Assembly: GCF_003046175.1 (NCBI RefSeq)
Contig: NZ_PZZM01000001.1
Location: forward strand, 4,357,001 to 4,421,000
Length of the DNA: 64,000 nt
Reading direction: 5' to 3'
DNA from: Bosea sp. 124
Lineage (GTDB): Bacteria > Pseudomonadota > Alphaproteobacteria > Rhizobiales > Beijerinckiaceae
Both the position numbers and the translations under genes were made by a program. The notes below the pieces were generated by a model, which worked only from the letters and a program-made list of their open reading frames with translations, did not search any database and had not been told where the DNA came from. Positions 10,023 to 18,563 of the stretch are shown piece after piece. The stretch's first letter is position 1. Each line of letters begins with the position of its first letter.

Positions 10023-11033
10023 TCAGCCGCCGATCACGCCGCGGCGCCTGAGCAGGACCAGTGTCAGGAGCGCCGCGCAGATGCAGGCGAGGGCAACGAA
10101 GAGCGCTCCAAGATCATGCTCCATCCAGGGCAGGCCCTTCACATTGATGCCGAACAGGCCGGTGATGAAGGTCGCGGGCATGAACAGCGCCGTCAGGATC
10201 GAGAGCACATAGAGCTGGCGGTTGGTCTGGCTCGCGGTTCGGGCGGTCATCTCGTCCTGGAGAAGCCTGGCGCGGTCCTGCACCGACTGGACGTCGTGAT
10301 GGAGCCCGTCGATGCGCTGCAGCAGGCGCGCGGCGGCCGCCTTGACCTCGTCGGGCGCCTTGCGGCCGGAATTCGTCTCGGCGAAACGCCGAAACAGCAG
10401 GTGCAGCCCCCCGAGCTGGCGGTGTAGTCTCACCGCCATGCGGCGCACGGCGCCCACCTGCGCCGGCGCGTCGTCGAAGCGGTCGGCCAGCACATGATCC
10501 TCGACGCTGTCGGTTTCATCCATCAGCCGCACGACCGCGTTGGCCACGTCGTCGATGATGTATTCGATGATCTGCTCGAAGAGCAGGACCGGACTGCCGA
10601 CCTCCTCGCCGCGATTCAGCGCGTCGGCAGCGAGCCGGATCGACTGCAATGCGTCGCGCCGCCCTGTCAGCAGCAGCCGCTCGCCGACGATCCAGTAGAG
10701 TGCACCGACCCTGTCCGAGTCGGAGGCGATGTCCCGGACGAGGTCATGGGAGACGCCCCAGACCAGGCCGGCGGAATGGTCGAGACGCTGATGGCTTTCC
10801 GGCGAGACGAACATCTCCTCGGCGCCTGCCGGCAGCCAGGGCTGCTCGGTGATCCAGGCCTTGGCGCGGCTGTGGACGAGGTCAAGATGGATCCAGACGA
10901 AGCCTTCGGCGGGATCGACGCCGGGAACGCTCTCGCGTTCGATCAGCGCGGGCACGCCCTCGCCATCGAAGCGATAGGCCCAGACGATGCCCAGGCGGGA
11001 TTGCGCATCGGCAATGGCGGTCGGGGAGGTCAT
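10023..11033 (-). CDS. zntB: CorA-family cation transporter, ZntB type
   Basis: A 336-residue protein with a long cytoplasmic N-terminal domain and two C-terminal membrane helices. The pore motif reads FGINVKGLPW, a G-x-N signature. The GIN form is more typical of the ZntB branch, which moves zinc, than of GMN magnesium channels. The region before helix 1 is helical (VQDRARLLQDEMTARTASQTN) and the tail ends in RRRG. Family members work as pentamers in the inner membrane. It is a single-gene unit. MgtE, a magnesium channel, lies 2.4 kb away. Metal specificity is inferred from the motif. Confidence 0.75.
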   Translation of the reverse strand: MTSPTAIADAQSRLGIVWAYRFDGEGVPALIERESVPGVDPAEGFVWIHLDLVHSRAKAWITEQPWLPAGAEEMFVSPESHQRLDHSAGLVWGVSHDLVRDIASDSDRVGALYWIVGERLLLTGRRDALQSIRLAADALNRGEEVGSPVLLFEQIIEYIIDDVANAVVRLMDETDSVEDHVLADRFDDAPAQVGAVRRMAVRLHRQLGGLHLLFRRFAETNSGRKAPDEVKAAAARLLQRIDGLHHDVQSVQDRARLLQDEMTARTASQTNRQLYVLSILTALFMPATFITGLFGINVKGLPWMEHDLGALFVALACICAALLTLVLLRRRGVIGG

Positions 11034-11155
11034 CGGGCTGCTGATCGGCGAACGGGCTGGCGAGGCCGCGAGCCCTGCGCCCGCGCGATGACGGTTCGAT
11101 GACAGTGCCGGCAGGATGACGTCGCCCGTTCGACGAGATCATCCTGCCGGCGGCG

Positions 11156-12088
11156 TCAATCGTTATGCGCGGTGCGCTGCGGAATCCCGGCTGGCGGGGC
11201 GAGGCGCAGCGGCGTGGCGCCGGCTGCCTTCGGCGCGCGCGAGCCGGCCGAGGTCGCGGGCGGCCTCTGGCTCGCGACTTTCGGCTCGCCGCCATGCCAT
11301 TTGCGGGCGCCGATGTCGAAGCGCCCCTCGCGCCAGGCCAAGAACTGCTGCTCGGTGCCGAAGAAGGCGTTGCGATCGACGTCGCCGGTGATGCCGGGCA
11401 CGCGGCCGGTGGTGGTGAATTGCCAGAACTCCCACTGTTCGCGCTTGTAGCGATGGCGCAGCGGCGCGGCCGTGGAGCGCAGCCAGTAAGGGTAGTCGTT
11501 GAACTCGCCCTCGAGCACGTCCTCGTGGAAATTGATGTCTGTGTAGATGATCGGTTTCTTGCCGGTGTGCTCGTGCAGCGCCGCGAGCATGATGCGCATC
11601 TTCTCCAGTGCATCCTCGCGCGAGACCTTGCGGGTGCATTGGGAGCCGTTCTGCCACTCCACGTCCAGAACCGGGGGCAGGGCGTCCTTGTCGCGCGGGA
11701 TGTGGCGCTTCATCCAGCGCACCTGCTCCCTGGCCGGCCGGCACCACCAGACGAAATGATAGGCGCCGCGGGCGACGCCCGCCTTCTTCGCCTCGGCCCA
11801 GTTCTGCCTGAAGCTCGGATCGAGATGGTCGCCGCCTTCCGTCGCCTTGATGAAGGCGAAGCGGGTGCCGGCGTCCCTGACCTGGTTCCAGTCGATCTCG
11901 CCCTGCCAGCGCGACACGTCGATGCCCTGGATCGCCTGACGACGCGCATCGCGGACGCCGTGATGGGGGGCGGAGTCGCTCTTCTTGGGATAGAGCGCAG
12001 CGGCGGGCGCGGCCAGGCAGGTCAGCAGGCCGCCAAGCGCCAGCGCGCCGAGTGTCGTCCGCTCCAGAATCCTCGATCGCACCGGCAT
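11156..12088 (-). CDS. Secreted GH25 lysozyme-like protein, copy 1
   Basis: A 310-residue protein with a signal peptide ending at AAPAAA near residue 31, then a GH25 muramidase domain. The start motif is GIDVSRWQGEIDW with Asp57, the catalytic pair is in LDVEW (Asp142 and Glu144), and the C-terminal block is WQFTTTGRVPGITGDVDRN. GH25 enzymes cut the MurNAc-GlcNAc bond of peptidoglycan. The C-terminal 50 residues are Pro/Ala-rich and probably disordered. It follows a second GH25 gene on the same strand with closely similar sequence, so the pair is a tandem duplication. It may act in cell wall remodelling or against other bacteria. Confidence 0.88.
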   Translation of the reverse strand: MPVRSRILERTTLGALALGGLLTCLAAPAAALYPKKSDSAPHHGVRDARRQAIQGIDVSRWQGEIDWNQVRDAGTRFAFIKATEGGDHLDPSFRQNWAEAKKAGVARGAYHFVWWCRPAREQVRWMKRHIPRDKDALPPVLDVEWQNGSQCTRKVSREDALEKMRIMLAALHEHTGKKPIIYTDINFHEDVLEGEFNDYPYWLRSTAAPLRHRYKREQWEFWQFTTTGRVPGITGDVDRNAFFGTEQQFLAWREGRFDIGARKWHGGEPKVASQRPPATSAGSRAPKAAGATPLRLAPPAGIPQRTAHND

Positions 12089-12229
12089 CTCCTTCTCCTG
12101 CGTCGCCCTCCGAGATGGGGAGGTCGTGGTTAAGGGCCGGTTAGATTTGGATCGAATGCGCCGGGCTTGTTTCAGCTTTGGTTAACCGGGGAGGGCCGGC
12201 GACCGACGCAGGCTCCGACGGGAAGCCGC

Positions 12230-13180
12230 TCACTCGGTCTCGGCGACTTCGTCGTCCGGCGGCTGGAAGGACGAAGAGATGGGCGCGACGCTGCCCGGAA
12301 TCCGCGCGACGGCCGGAGAGGTCGTCGGCGCGGCCGGGCGTTCGGGGCCCGGGCTCGGCTGCGGCGGCACGGGCTTCTGCTTGTCCCAGCGCCGCGTGCC
12401 GATGTCGAACTCGCCAGTGCGCCAGCCGACGAATTCGCCGTCATTGCCGAAGAAGGCGTTGCGGTCGACATCGCCCTTGATGCCGGGAATGCGGCCGGTC
12501 GTGGTGAACTGCCAGAACGCCCAGGGCCGGTTGGCGTAGCGCGTTTCGGGCAGGGCCGCGGTCGAGCGAATCCAATAGGGGTAATCGTTGAACTCGCCCT
12601 CCAGCACCTCCTTGTGGAAGGTGATGTCGGTGTAGATCACCGGCTTCTTGCCGGTGAGCTGCTCGAGCTCGGTCAGCATCAGCTTGATCTTCTCAAGCGC
12701 CAGCGACCGCTCGATCTTCTGCGGGCAGGTCTTGGAGTGGCCGTTCCATTCGACGTCGAGCACCGGGGGCAGGGCATCGGGGTCGTTGGGTATCTGCTGC
12801 TTGAACCAGACAGCCTGCTCGTGGGCCGGGCGGCACCAGTAGACGAAGTGGTAGGCGCCGCGCGGGATGCCGGCACGGCGCGCGCCTTCCCAGTTGCGCA
12901 GGAAGGCGGGGTCGACATGGTCGCCGCCCTCGGTCGCCTTCATGTAGACAAAGCGGGTTCCGGCGCCCCTCACGGCGGTCCAGTCGATGTCGCCCTGCCA
13001 GCGCGAGATGTCGATGCCGTGGATCGGGTAGCTGTGCGCCTGCGCCACGCCCGGATGCGGGCGCGCGTCGCCCTTGGCGGGGTAGTGACCCTCCATGGCC
13101 ACGCAGCCGCCAAGGACCGCGAGGGCGGCGGCGGCGAGGAAAGTTGCGGGCTTCACGATGGTCATGCGGCGAAGGATCAT
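12230..13180 (-). CDS. GH25 lysozyme-like lipoprotein, copy 2
   Basis: A 316-residue homologue of the next gene, sharing GIDISRWQGDIDW, LDVEW, GEFNDYPYW and WQFTTTGRIPGIKGDVDRN. Unlike copy 1 it has a lipobox (AVLGGC), so it is probably a lipid-anchored outer-membrane or periplasmic muramidase. Starts at 13189 (TTG), 13180 (ATG) and 13165 (ATG) are all possible; 13180 gives a basic n-region before the hydrophobic core. The tail is Pro/Ser-rich, ending in acidic residues. The different N-termini suggest the duplicates have been sent to different cell compartments. Confidence 0.85.
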   Translation of the reverse strand: MILRRMTIVKPATFLAAAALAVLGGCVAMEGHYPAKGDARPHPGVAQAHSYPIHGIDISRWQGDIDWTAVRGAGTRFVYMKATEGGDHVDPAFLRNWEGARRAGIPRGAYHFVYWCRPAHEQAVWFKQQIPNDPDALPPVLDVEWNGHSKTCPQKIERSLALEKIKLMLTELEQLTGKKPVIYTDITFHKEVLEGEFNDYPYWIRSTAALPETRYANRPWAFWQFTTTGRIPGIKGDVDRNAFFGNDGEFVGWRTGEFDIGTRRWDKQKPVPPQPSPGPERPAAPTTSPAVARIPGSVAPISSSFQPPDDEVAETE

Positions 13181-13269
13181 GTCGCGCAAGATCGTGGAGA
13201 AAACTTGACGGCCCGTTTACGCTAACGGAATTCGCGCACCGCCTTCGGCCCATCGTGCCTCAGCCCACG

Positions 13270-13359
13270 TGCCTCCGCCCGTCTTGCCTCCGCCCGTCTT
13301 GCCTCCGCCCGTCTTGCCTCCGCCCGTCTTGCCTCCGCCCGTCTTGCCTCCGCCCGTCT
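13270..13359. repeat. 15-bp tandem repeat, six perfect copies
   Basis: The unit tgcctccgcccgtct is repeated exactly six times. It is flanked by a degenerate 14-base copy at 13256-13269 and a degenerate 15-base copy at 13360-13374. It lies between the mgtE stop (13378) and the start of the GH25 lipoprotein gene, so it falls in the mgtE 3' flank and the GH25 5' flank. Fifteen is a multiple of three, and in one plus frame it would read Leu-Arg-Pro-Ser-Cys, but no gene is supported there. Confidence 0.95.
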
Positions 13360-13377
13360 TGCCTCGCGCGCCTTGTC

Positions 13378-14784
13378 TCAACCTTGGGCGAGCCAGAGCG
13401 CAGCGACGCCGAGAAAGGCGAAGAAGCCGACGACATCGGTGACGGTCGTGACGAAAGTTCCCGATGCGATTGCGGGATCGATCTCGTAGCGGTCGAGCAG
13501 CACCGGAATGGCGACGCCGGCCACGGCGGCAGCGAGCAGGTTGAAGGCCATCGCGATGGCGATGACCACGCCGAGGCCCGGACTCGCGAACCAGAGCGCG
13601 GCGACGCCGCCGGTGATCAGCGCGAAGCCGACGCCGTTGATCAGACCGACGATCATCTCGCGGGTAAAGAAGCGGCGCAGGTTCCAGGCGCCGAGTTCCT
13701 GCGTCGCGAGCGCCCGCACCGCGACGGTCATCGTCTGCGTCGCAGCGTTGCCGCCCTGGCTCGCCACCACCGGCGCGAGAATCGCGAGCGCCACGACCTG
13801 GGAGAGCTGCGCCTCGAACAGGCTCATCACGGCAGCGGCGAGGAAGGAGGTCACCAGGTTGATGAAGAGCCAGCTGAAGCGGCTGCGCGCGATCTTCGGC
13901 ACCGGGTCCGAGAGTTCCTCGTCGGCATGGACGCCGCCGAGCTGCTTGACGTCGTCGTCGGCGGCGTCCTCGATCACATCGACGATATCGTCGATGGTGA
14001 TGACGCCGACGAGCCGCCCGGCACCGTCGATGACGGGCGCCGCGATCAAATTGTAGCGCTGGAACAGCCGCGCCACATCCTCGATGTCGTCGGTCGCCTT
14101 CACGGCGCGGCTGTCCTCGTCGACGAGGGTTGCGATCGCGACCGGGCGCTGGGTGCGCAACAGCCGGTCAAGCGGCACCGAACCGACGAAGTGATGGGCC
14201 GGATCGGCGACGAGTATCTCGAAGAAGCGCTCGGGCAGATTGTCGGTCTGGCGGAGATGATCGATCGTCTGGCCGACTGTCCAGAAGGCCGGCACGGCGA
14301 GGATCTCGCTCTGCATGCGCCGGCCGGCGCTGTCCTCGGGATAGTCGAGGCCCTGCTGCAGGACGATGCGCTCAGCCGGGGTGAGCCGGTCGAGCACCTC
14401 CTGCTTGTCGGCCTCGTCAAGGTCTTCGAGAATGTAGACCGCGTCGTCGGTGTCGAGGTCGCGGACGCCCTCGGCGACCGTCTGGGCCGAAAGCTCCTCG
14501 AGAATCTCTTCGCGGACCGAATCATCGACCTCCGTCAGGGCGGTGAAGTCGAAATCCGGGCCGAGCAGCGAGATCAGCCGCGGCCGCTCCTCAGGGTCGA
14601 GGGCTTCCAGCAAGGCGCCGAGATCGGCCTCGTGCATGTCGGCCACGACGGCGCGCAGCGTCGTCAGGTCGGAGAGCAGCAGTGCCTGCGAGACCTGCTC
14701 GACGAGGCCGGCGTCGATCGCCCCGTCCTCGTCGCGGATCGGGCGCTCGAGCGTCTCGCCCGGAGCCTTTTCGGTGTCCGTCAT
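13378..14784 (-). CDS. mgtE: Magnesium transporter MgtE
   Basis: A 468-residue channel. The N-terminal helical domain (DLGALLEALDPEERPRLISLL) is followed by a CBS pair at about residues 130-255, where DDIVDVIEDAADDD closes the second CBS. Five C-terminal membrane helices follow, with the signature PVVASQGGNAATQT in the pore region. MgtE imports magnesium and is gated by magnesium bound between the N and CBS domains; a TM acidic position occurs in TTVTDVVGF. The ATG at 14784 follows GGAGCGGG; an upstream ATG at 14811 would add nine residues. It is monocistronic, with a tRNA gene behind its promoter side and the tandem repeat past its end. Confidence 0.92.
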   Translation of the reverse strand: MTDTEKAPGETLERPIRDEDGAIDAGLVEQVSQALLLSDLTTLRAVVADMHEADLGALLEALDPEERPRLISLLGPDFDFTALTEVDDSVREEILEELSAQTVAEGVRDLDTDDAVYILEDLDEADKQEVLDRLTPAERIVLQQGLDYPEDSAGRRMQSEILAVPAFWTVGQTIDHLRQTDNLPERFFEILVADPAHHFVGSVPLDRLLRTQRPVAIATLVDEDSRAVKATDDIEDVARLFQRYNLIAAPVIDGAGRLVGVITIDDIVDVIEDAADDDVKQLGGVHADEELSDPVPKIARSRFSWLFINLVTSFLAAAVMSLFEAQLSQVVALAILAPVVASQGGNAATQTMTVAVRALATQELGAWNLRRFFTREMIVGLINGVGFALITGGVAALWFASPGLGVVIAIAMAFNLLAAAVAGVAIPVLLDRYEIDPAIASGTFVTTVTDVVGFFAFLGVAALWLAQG

Positions 14785-14976
14785 GGGCCCGCTCCGCGCT
14801 TCGAGACTCAAACAATGGGTTCGGCCGAAACGGATTCGACCGGGTGCCTGCCGCCCTTGTGTCAGCGGCCTCCCTCCGTTGCAATGCAGCAGGGCGCTTT
14901 CGCGGCAAAAAGCCGGCCCCGAAACGCGAACGGCGACCCTTGCGGATCGCCGTTCGCCGGGCCGAGGCCCTCAATC

Positions 14977-15061
14977 TGGTGCGGTCAAGAGGACTCGAAC
15001 CTCCACGGGTCTCCCCGCTACCACCTCAAGGTAGTGCGTCTACCAATTCCGCCATGACCGC
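14977..15061 (-). tRNA. tRNA-Leu (GAG anticodon)
   Basis: Read on the minus strand, the gene has a 7-bp acceptor stem (gcggtca / tgaccgc), the D arm GGCGGAATTGGTAGACG, and the anticodon stem ctacc / ggtag with loop ttgaggt giving anticodon GAG. It has a long variable arm typical of leucine tRNAs, the T arm with ggttcgagtcc, and an encoded CCA end. It reads CUC codons, abundant in this high-GC DNA. Confidence 0.95.
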
Positions 15062-15106
15062 GGCGTCGAAGCGTCCCGCCGTGGCGGTGAACTCCGGAGC
15101 GGCGCG

Positions 15107-15135
15107 GGTCTAGCAAATCGAATCCGTCGCCACAA
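15107..15135 (-). promoter_or_regulatory. Candidate promoter of tRNA-Leu
   Basis: On the minus strand TTGTGG, a 17-base spacer and TAGACC end about 45 bases before the tRNA 5' end. This is an acceptable sigma-70-type arrangement in alphaproteobacteria, predicted from spacing only. Confidence 0.35.
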
Positions 15136-15158
15136 GGGCATTGCGCAGGAAAAGACGA

Positions 15159-15428
15159 TCAGGCTGCCGCGGCGACGGTCTGAAGTGTGTAGACCGTCGG
15201 CCGTTTCAGCATCTGCGTGATCTCGACGGAGATGCGGGAGCCGCTGACGACGACGATACCCTTGGCGAAGGGGTGATTGTTGGCGAGAATCTGGACCTCG
15301 TCGGTCTCGCTGGCATTGAGCTCGATGATCGCGCCGCGGCCCATGCGCAGGAGCTTGTAGATCGGCATCCGGGCGGAGCCCAGCACCACCGTCAATTCGA
15401 CAGGTACGAGATCGAGATCGGCCTTCAA
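15159..15428 (-). CDS. FliN/SpoA-family protein (short, flagellar-switch-like)
   Basis: An 89-residue protein that is almost only a SpoA (FliN/YscQ C-terminal) domain. It shows LDLVPVELTVVLGSARMPIYKLL, then RGAIIELNASETDEVQILANN, then GIVVVSGSRISVEIT. This domain forms the C-ring of flagellar motors and type III export systems. The start is set at TTG 15428 because GGAGGCAGGAC lies directly before it at ideal distance. An ATG at 15497 would add 23 residues without a ribosome site and run into the lipB promoter side. No other flagellar gene is nearby, so this orphan copy may act in the motor switch or in another assembly. Confidence 0.7.
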   Translation of the reverse strand: MKADLDLVPVELTVVLGSARMPIYKLLRMGRGAIIELNASETDEVQILANNHPFAKGIVVVSGSRISVEITQMLKRPTVYTLQTVAAAA

Positions 15429-15550
15429 GTCCTGCCTCCGAAACCCTACTTCAGAATCCAACCAACGAAACTTGCCTGTTGCCCCGCCAGGGAGCATGAG
15501 GCTGGCCGCCGCTTCGATCCCGAGGTTGGGCCGAACAGGGTTAATGCGCA

Positions 15551-16252
15551 GTGAAGACGCGCGACGCGCTCGCCGAAATGTTCCTGTCCTCCGCCGGCTC
15601 CCCGGCGGTCGAATGGGTCGTGGCCGAGGGGCTGACCGGCTATGACGCCGCCGTCGCCGAGATGGAGATGCGCGCCGGGCTGATCGCCGACGGGCTGGCG
15701 CGCGAGCGGGTCTGGCTGGTCGAGCATCCGGCGCTCTATACCGCCGGCACCTCGGCGAAGGATGAGGATCTGATCGCGCCGGAGCGTTTTCCGGTGCATC
15801 GCAGCGGGCGCGGAGGGCAGTTCACCTATCACGGGCCGGGTCAACGCGTGGCCTATGTCATGCTCGACCTGAAGCGGCGCGAGCCGGATCTCCGGCGCTT
15901 CGTCGCGGCGCTGGAATCCTGGCTGATCGCGACGCTCGACGGCTTCAACATCCGGGGCGAGCGCCGCGAGGATCGCGTCGGCGTCTGGGTGCGCCGACCG
16001 GAGAAGGCAGAAGGCGCCGAGGACAAGATTGCCGCCATCGGCATCCGCGTGCGGCGCTGGGTCTCGTTCCACGGCATCTCGCTCAATGTCGAGCCGGAGC
16101 TGGCGCATTTCGACGGCATCGTGCCCTGCGGCGTCAGCGACCATGGCGTGACCTCGCTGGTCGATCTCGGCCTGCCGCTGACGATGGCGGATGTCGATTC
16201 GGGGCTGCGGGCCGAATTCGAGCGCATCTTCGGGCCGACCGTCGCCGCCTGA
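15551..16252 (+). CDS. lipB: Lipoyl(octanoyl) transferase
   Basis: A 233-residue enzyme that moves octanoate from acyl carrier protein to lipoyl domains of 2-oxoacid dehydrogenases and the glycine cleavage H protein. The conserved [12 protein letters not shown] substrate loop lies at about residues 87-98. The lysine of the catalytic pair is in DKIAAIGI (Lys159) and the cysteine in [13 protein letters not shown] (Cys193). The start is uncertain: GTG at 15551 or ATG at 15578 both precede the family core, and neither has a strong ribosome site. It is divergent from the FliN-like gene. Confidence 0.92.
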   Translation: MKTRDALAEMFLSSAGSPAVEWVVAEGLTGYDAAVAEMEMRAGLIADGLARERVWLVEHPALYTAGTSAKDEDLIAPERFPVHRSGRGGQFTYHGPGQRVAYVMLDLKRREPDLRRFVAALESWLIATLDGFNIRGERREDRVGVWVRRPEKAEGAEDKIAAIGIRVRRWVSFHGISLNVEPELAHFDGIVPCGVSDHGVTSLVDLGLPLTMADVDSGLRAEFERIFGPTVAA

Positions 16253-16341
16253 CATCGCGCGGACATCGGCCGGTTTACCTCTTGTTGACCATGCGCTGCC
16301 CATCCTGCCCGTCGAAGACAGACGGAGAGGAAGGGGACGAC

Positions 16342-16542
16342 ATGACGAAAATCATGCTTGCGGCTGCCATGGTCGCGTGCCTTGGGGCCTGTACCACCAC
16401 CGACCAGCGCATCGCCGGTGCGGCGGCGGGGGCGGGAGCCGGCGCGATCGTGCTCGGGCCGATCGGTGCGGTCGCCGGCGGCGCGATCGGGGCGGTGGCG
16501 GGGCCGACCGTGACGGGCTCGATCAACAAGGCCCAACAGTAA
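16342..16542 (+). CDS. Small glycine-rich lipoprotein
   Basis: A 66-residue protein with a lipoprotein signal MTKIMLAAAMVACLGAC and acceptor Cys17. It is followed by an alternating Gly/Ala region with two G-A-[IV]-x-G-P-I-G-A-V-like repeats. This resembles the glycine-zipper domain of small envelope lipoproteins such as OsmB. Such proteins often respond to osmotic or envelope stress. The ATG at 16342 is preceded by GGAGAGGAAGGGG, a very strong ribosome site, suggesting high expression. The function is not established. Confidence 0.75.
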   Translation: MTKIMLAAAMVACLGACTTTDQRIAGAAAGAGAGAIVLGPIGAVAGGAIGAVAGPTVTGSINKAQQ

Positions 16543-16671
16543 CAGGCGCAATCGTAACGCACGGCGACGGCGTCGGGGATTTCCGCTCTCGGCTCTGAGC
16601 ATCCCCGCCGGTTGGCGTTTGCCGCGCGGCGCGCCATAACCCGGTGCAGCAACACCGCCTGGGAGCGCACC

Positions 16672-18279
16672 GTGCCGGTCATCGAGAGCAAGGTCGATCT
16701 GAATTCGGCCGAGACGCGCGCCAATGCCGAGGCCTGGAACGGGCTGCGGTCCGAGCTTCAGGAGCGGCGCGCTACGGCGGCGCTCGGCGGCAATGCGAAG
16801 GCGCGCGAGCGCCACACCGCACGCGGCAAGCTGCTCCCCCGGGAACGCGTCCTGCGCCTGCTCGATCCGGGCTCGGCCTTCCTCGAAATCGGCTCGCTCG
16901 CAGCCTTCGGCATGTATGAGGGCGACGTCCATGGTGCCGGCATGATCGCCGGCATCGGCCGCGTCGCCGGACGCGAGGTGATGGTCGTCTGCAACGACGC
17001 CACCATCAAGGGCGGCACCTATTACCCTATGACGGTGAAGAAGCATCTGCGGGCGCAGGAGATCGCGCGCGAGAACCGGCTGACTTGCGTCTATCTGGTC
17101 GATTCGGGCGGCGCCAACCTGCCGCACCAGACCGAGGTGTTCCCGGACCGCGAGCATTTCGGCCGGATCTTCTACAACCAGGCGACGCTCTCGGCGGAAG
17201 GAATCCCGCAGATCGCGGTCGTCATGGGCTCTTGCACGGCCGGCGGCGCCTATGTGCCGGCGATGTCGGACGAGACGATTATCGTCAAGAATCAAGGCAC
17301 TATTTTTCTGGGCGGCCCGCCCCTGGTGAAGGCCGCGACCGGCGAGGTCGTCTCGGCGGAGGATCTCGGCGGTGCCGACGTCCATGCCAGACTGTCCGGC
17401 GTCGCCGACCATTATGCCGGTGACGACACCCATGCACTCGCCATCGCGCGCCGCATCGCGGCCAACCTCAACAGCGTCAAGCGGCCGGACCTCGACATCG
17501 CCGAGGCAACCGAGCCGCTCTACGATCCGGCCGAACTCGAAGCGGTCGTCCCGACCGACCTGAAGAAGCAATACGATATCCGCGAGGTCATCGCCCGCCT
17601 CGTCGACGGTTCCGAATTCGACGAGTTCAAGAAGCTCTATGGCACGACGCTGATCACTGGATTCGCCCGCATCCACGGCATCCCGGTCGGCATCATCGCC
17701 AATAACGGCATCCTGTTCTCCGAAAGCGCGCTGAAGGGCGCGCATTTCATCGAACTCTGCTGCCAGCGCCGGATTCCGCTGCTCTTCCTGCAGAACATCA
17801 CCGGCTTCATGGTCGGCCGCGACTTCGAGACGCGCGGCATCGCCAAGGACGGGGCGAAGCTCGTCACGGCGGTCGCCTCGGCGCGGGTGCCGAAGATCAC
17901 CGTGCTGGTCGGCGGCTCGTTCGGCGCCGGCAATTACGGCATGTGCGGCCGGGCCTACTCGCCACGTTTCCTGTTCACCTGGCCGAATTCGCGTATCTCG
18001 GTGATGGGTGGCGAGCAGGCGGCGAGCGTGCTCGCCACGGTGCGCCGCGACAACATCGAGGCGGACGGCAAGAGCTGGTCGAGCGAGGAGGAAGAGGCGT
18101 TCAAGGCGCCGATCCGCGATGGCTACGAGCGCGAGGGCTCGCCCTATTTCGCCACCGCCCGGCTCTGGGACGACGGCATCATCCTGCCCTCGGAAACCCG
18201 CCGCGTGCTGGCGCTGGCCTTCTCCGCCTGCCTCAACGCGCCCGTGCCGGAGACGAAGTTCGGCGTGTTCCGGATGTAA
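16672..18279 (+). CDS. mccB: Methylcrotonyl-CoA carboxylase, carboxyltransferase beta subunit
   Basis: A 535-residue carboxyltransferase that moves carboxyl from biotin on MccA to 3-methylcrotonyl-CoA in leucine degradation. It has two crotonase-like halves. The first contains [20 protein letters not shown] and [17 protein letters not shown]. The second contains [32 protein letters not shown] and [15 protein letters not shown]. These blocks and the length separate MCC beta from PCC beta. The GTG at 16672 follows GGGAG. Its partner mccA is 16 kb downstream on the same strand, which is unusual because the two are normally adjacent. Confidence 0.93.
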   Translation: MPVIESKVDLNSAETRANAEAWNGLRSELQERRATAALGGNAKARERHTARGKLLPRERVLRLLDPGSAFLEIGSLAAFGMYEGDVHGAGMIAGIGRVAGREVMVVCNDATIKGGTYYPMTVKKHLRAQEIARENRLTCVYLVDSGGANLPHQTEVFPDREHFGRIFYNQATLSAEGIPQIAVVMGSCTAGGAYVPAMSDETIIVKNQGTIFLGGPPLVKAATGEVVSAEDLGGADVHARLSGVADHYAGDDTHALAIARRIAANLNSVKRPDLDIAEATEPLYDPAELEAVVPTDLKKQYDIREVIARLVDGSEFDEFKKLYGTTLITGFARIHGIPVGIIANNGILFSESALKGAHFIELCCQRRIPLLFLQNITGFMVGRDFETRGIAKDGAKLVTAVASARVPKITVLVGGSFGAGNYGMCGRAYSPRFLFTWPNSRISVMGGEQAASVLATVRRDNIEADGKSWSSEEEEAFKAPIRDGYEREGSPYFATARLWDDGIILPSETRRVLALAFSACLNAPVPETKFGVFRM

Positions 18280-18321
18280 CGCCGGCGCCGCCGCTGCCGG
18301 TTCAAGATCAGGCGCGGGGAA

Positions 18322-18342
18322 CCCTCTCCTGCAAGGAGAGGG
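18322..18342. repeat. Short palindrome downstream of mccB
   Basis: A perfect 9-bp stem ccctctcct / aggagaggg with a gca loop, 43 bases past the mccB stop. No T-tract follows, so it is more like a REP-type palindrome than an intrinsic terminator. Confidence 0.6.
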
Positions 18343-18389
18343 CAGGGTGAGGTGTCGGCCGTTAGACCAGCGAAATGCGGTTGCTGCGG

Positions 18390-18563
18390 TCAGGTTGCCT
18401 CACGGACATGCGAGACATTCAGAGCAGCACGGCCAGCGCCTGTGCGAATTTCACGAAAATCCAGCCCTTGCTCAACGGCAATTGCCGCGACGATCGGTGA
18501 GTGAAAGCGGCCTGCAATGGACGCGATAGCGCGGGTCGAGCCGTCTGTTGCTTCGGCAGCTTC
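18390..18563 (-). other. 57-codon open frame continuing past the oxidase stop
   Basis: Directly after the TAG of the next minus-strand gene the same frame stays open for 57 codons to a TGA, with no ATG inside. The encoded stretch (including SIAGRFHSPIVAAIAVEQG and FREIRTGAGRAAL) looks protein-like. It could be a remnant of another gene, or chance. Homologues of the oxidase normally end where this TAG falls, which argues against a functional extension. Confidence 0.25.

Noticed and set aside
13270..13359. CRISPR array
   Set aside because: The 15-bp units are directly joined with no spacers, so this is a simple tandem repeat. No cas gene is present.
13144..15057. Plus-strand open frame of 637 codons containing Leu-Arg-Pro-Ser-Cys repeats
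   Set aside because: It is antisense to mgtE and reads through the tandem repeat and the tRNA. mgtE is clearly the real gene.
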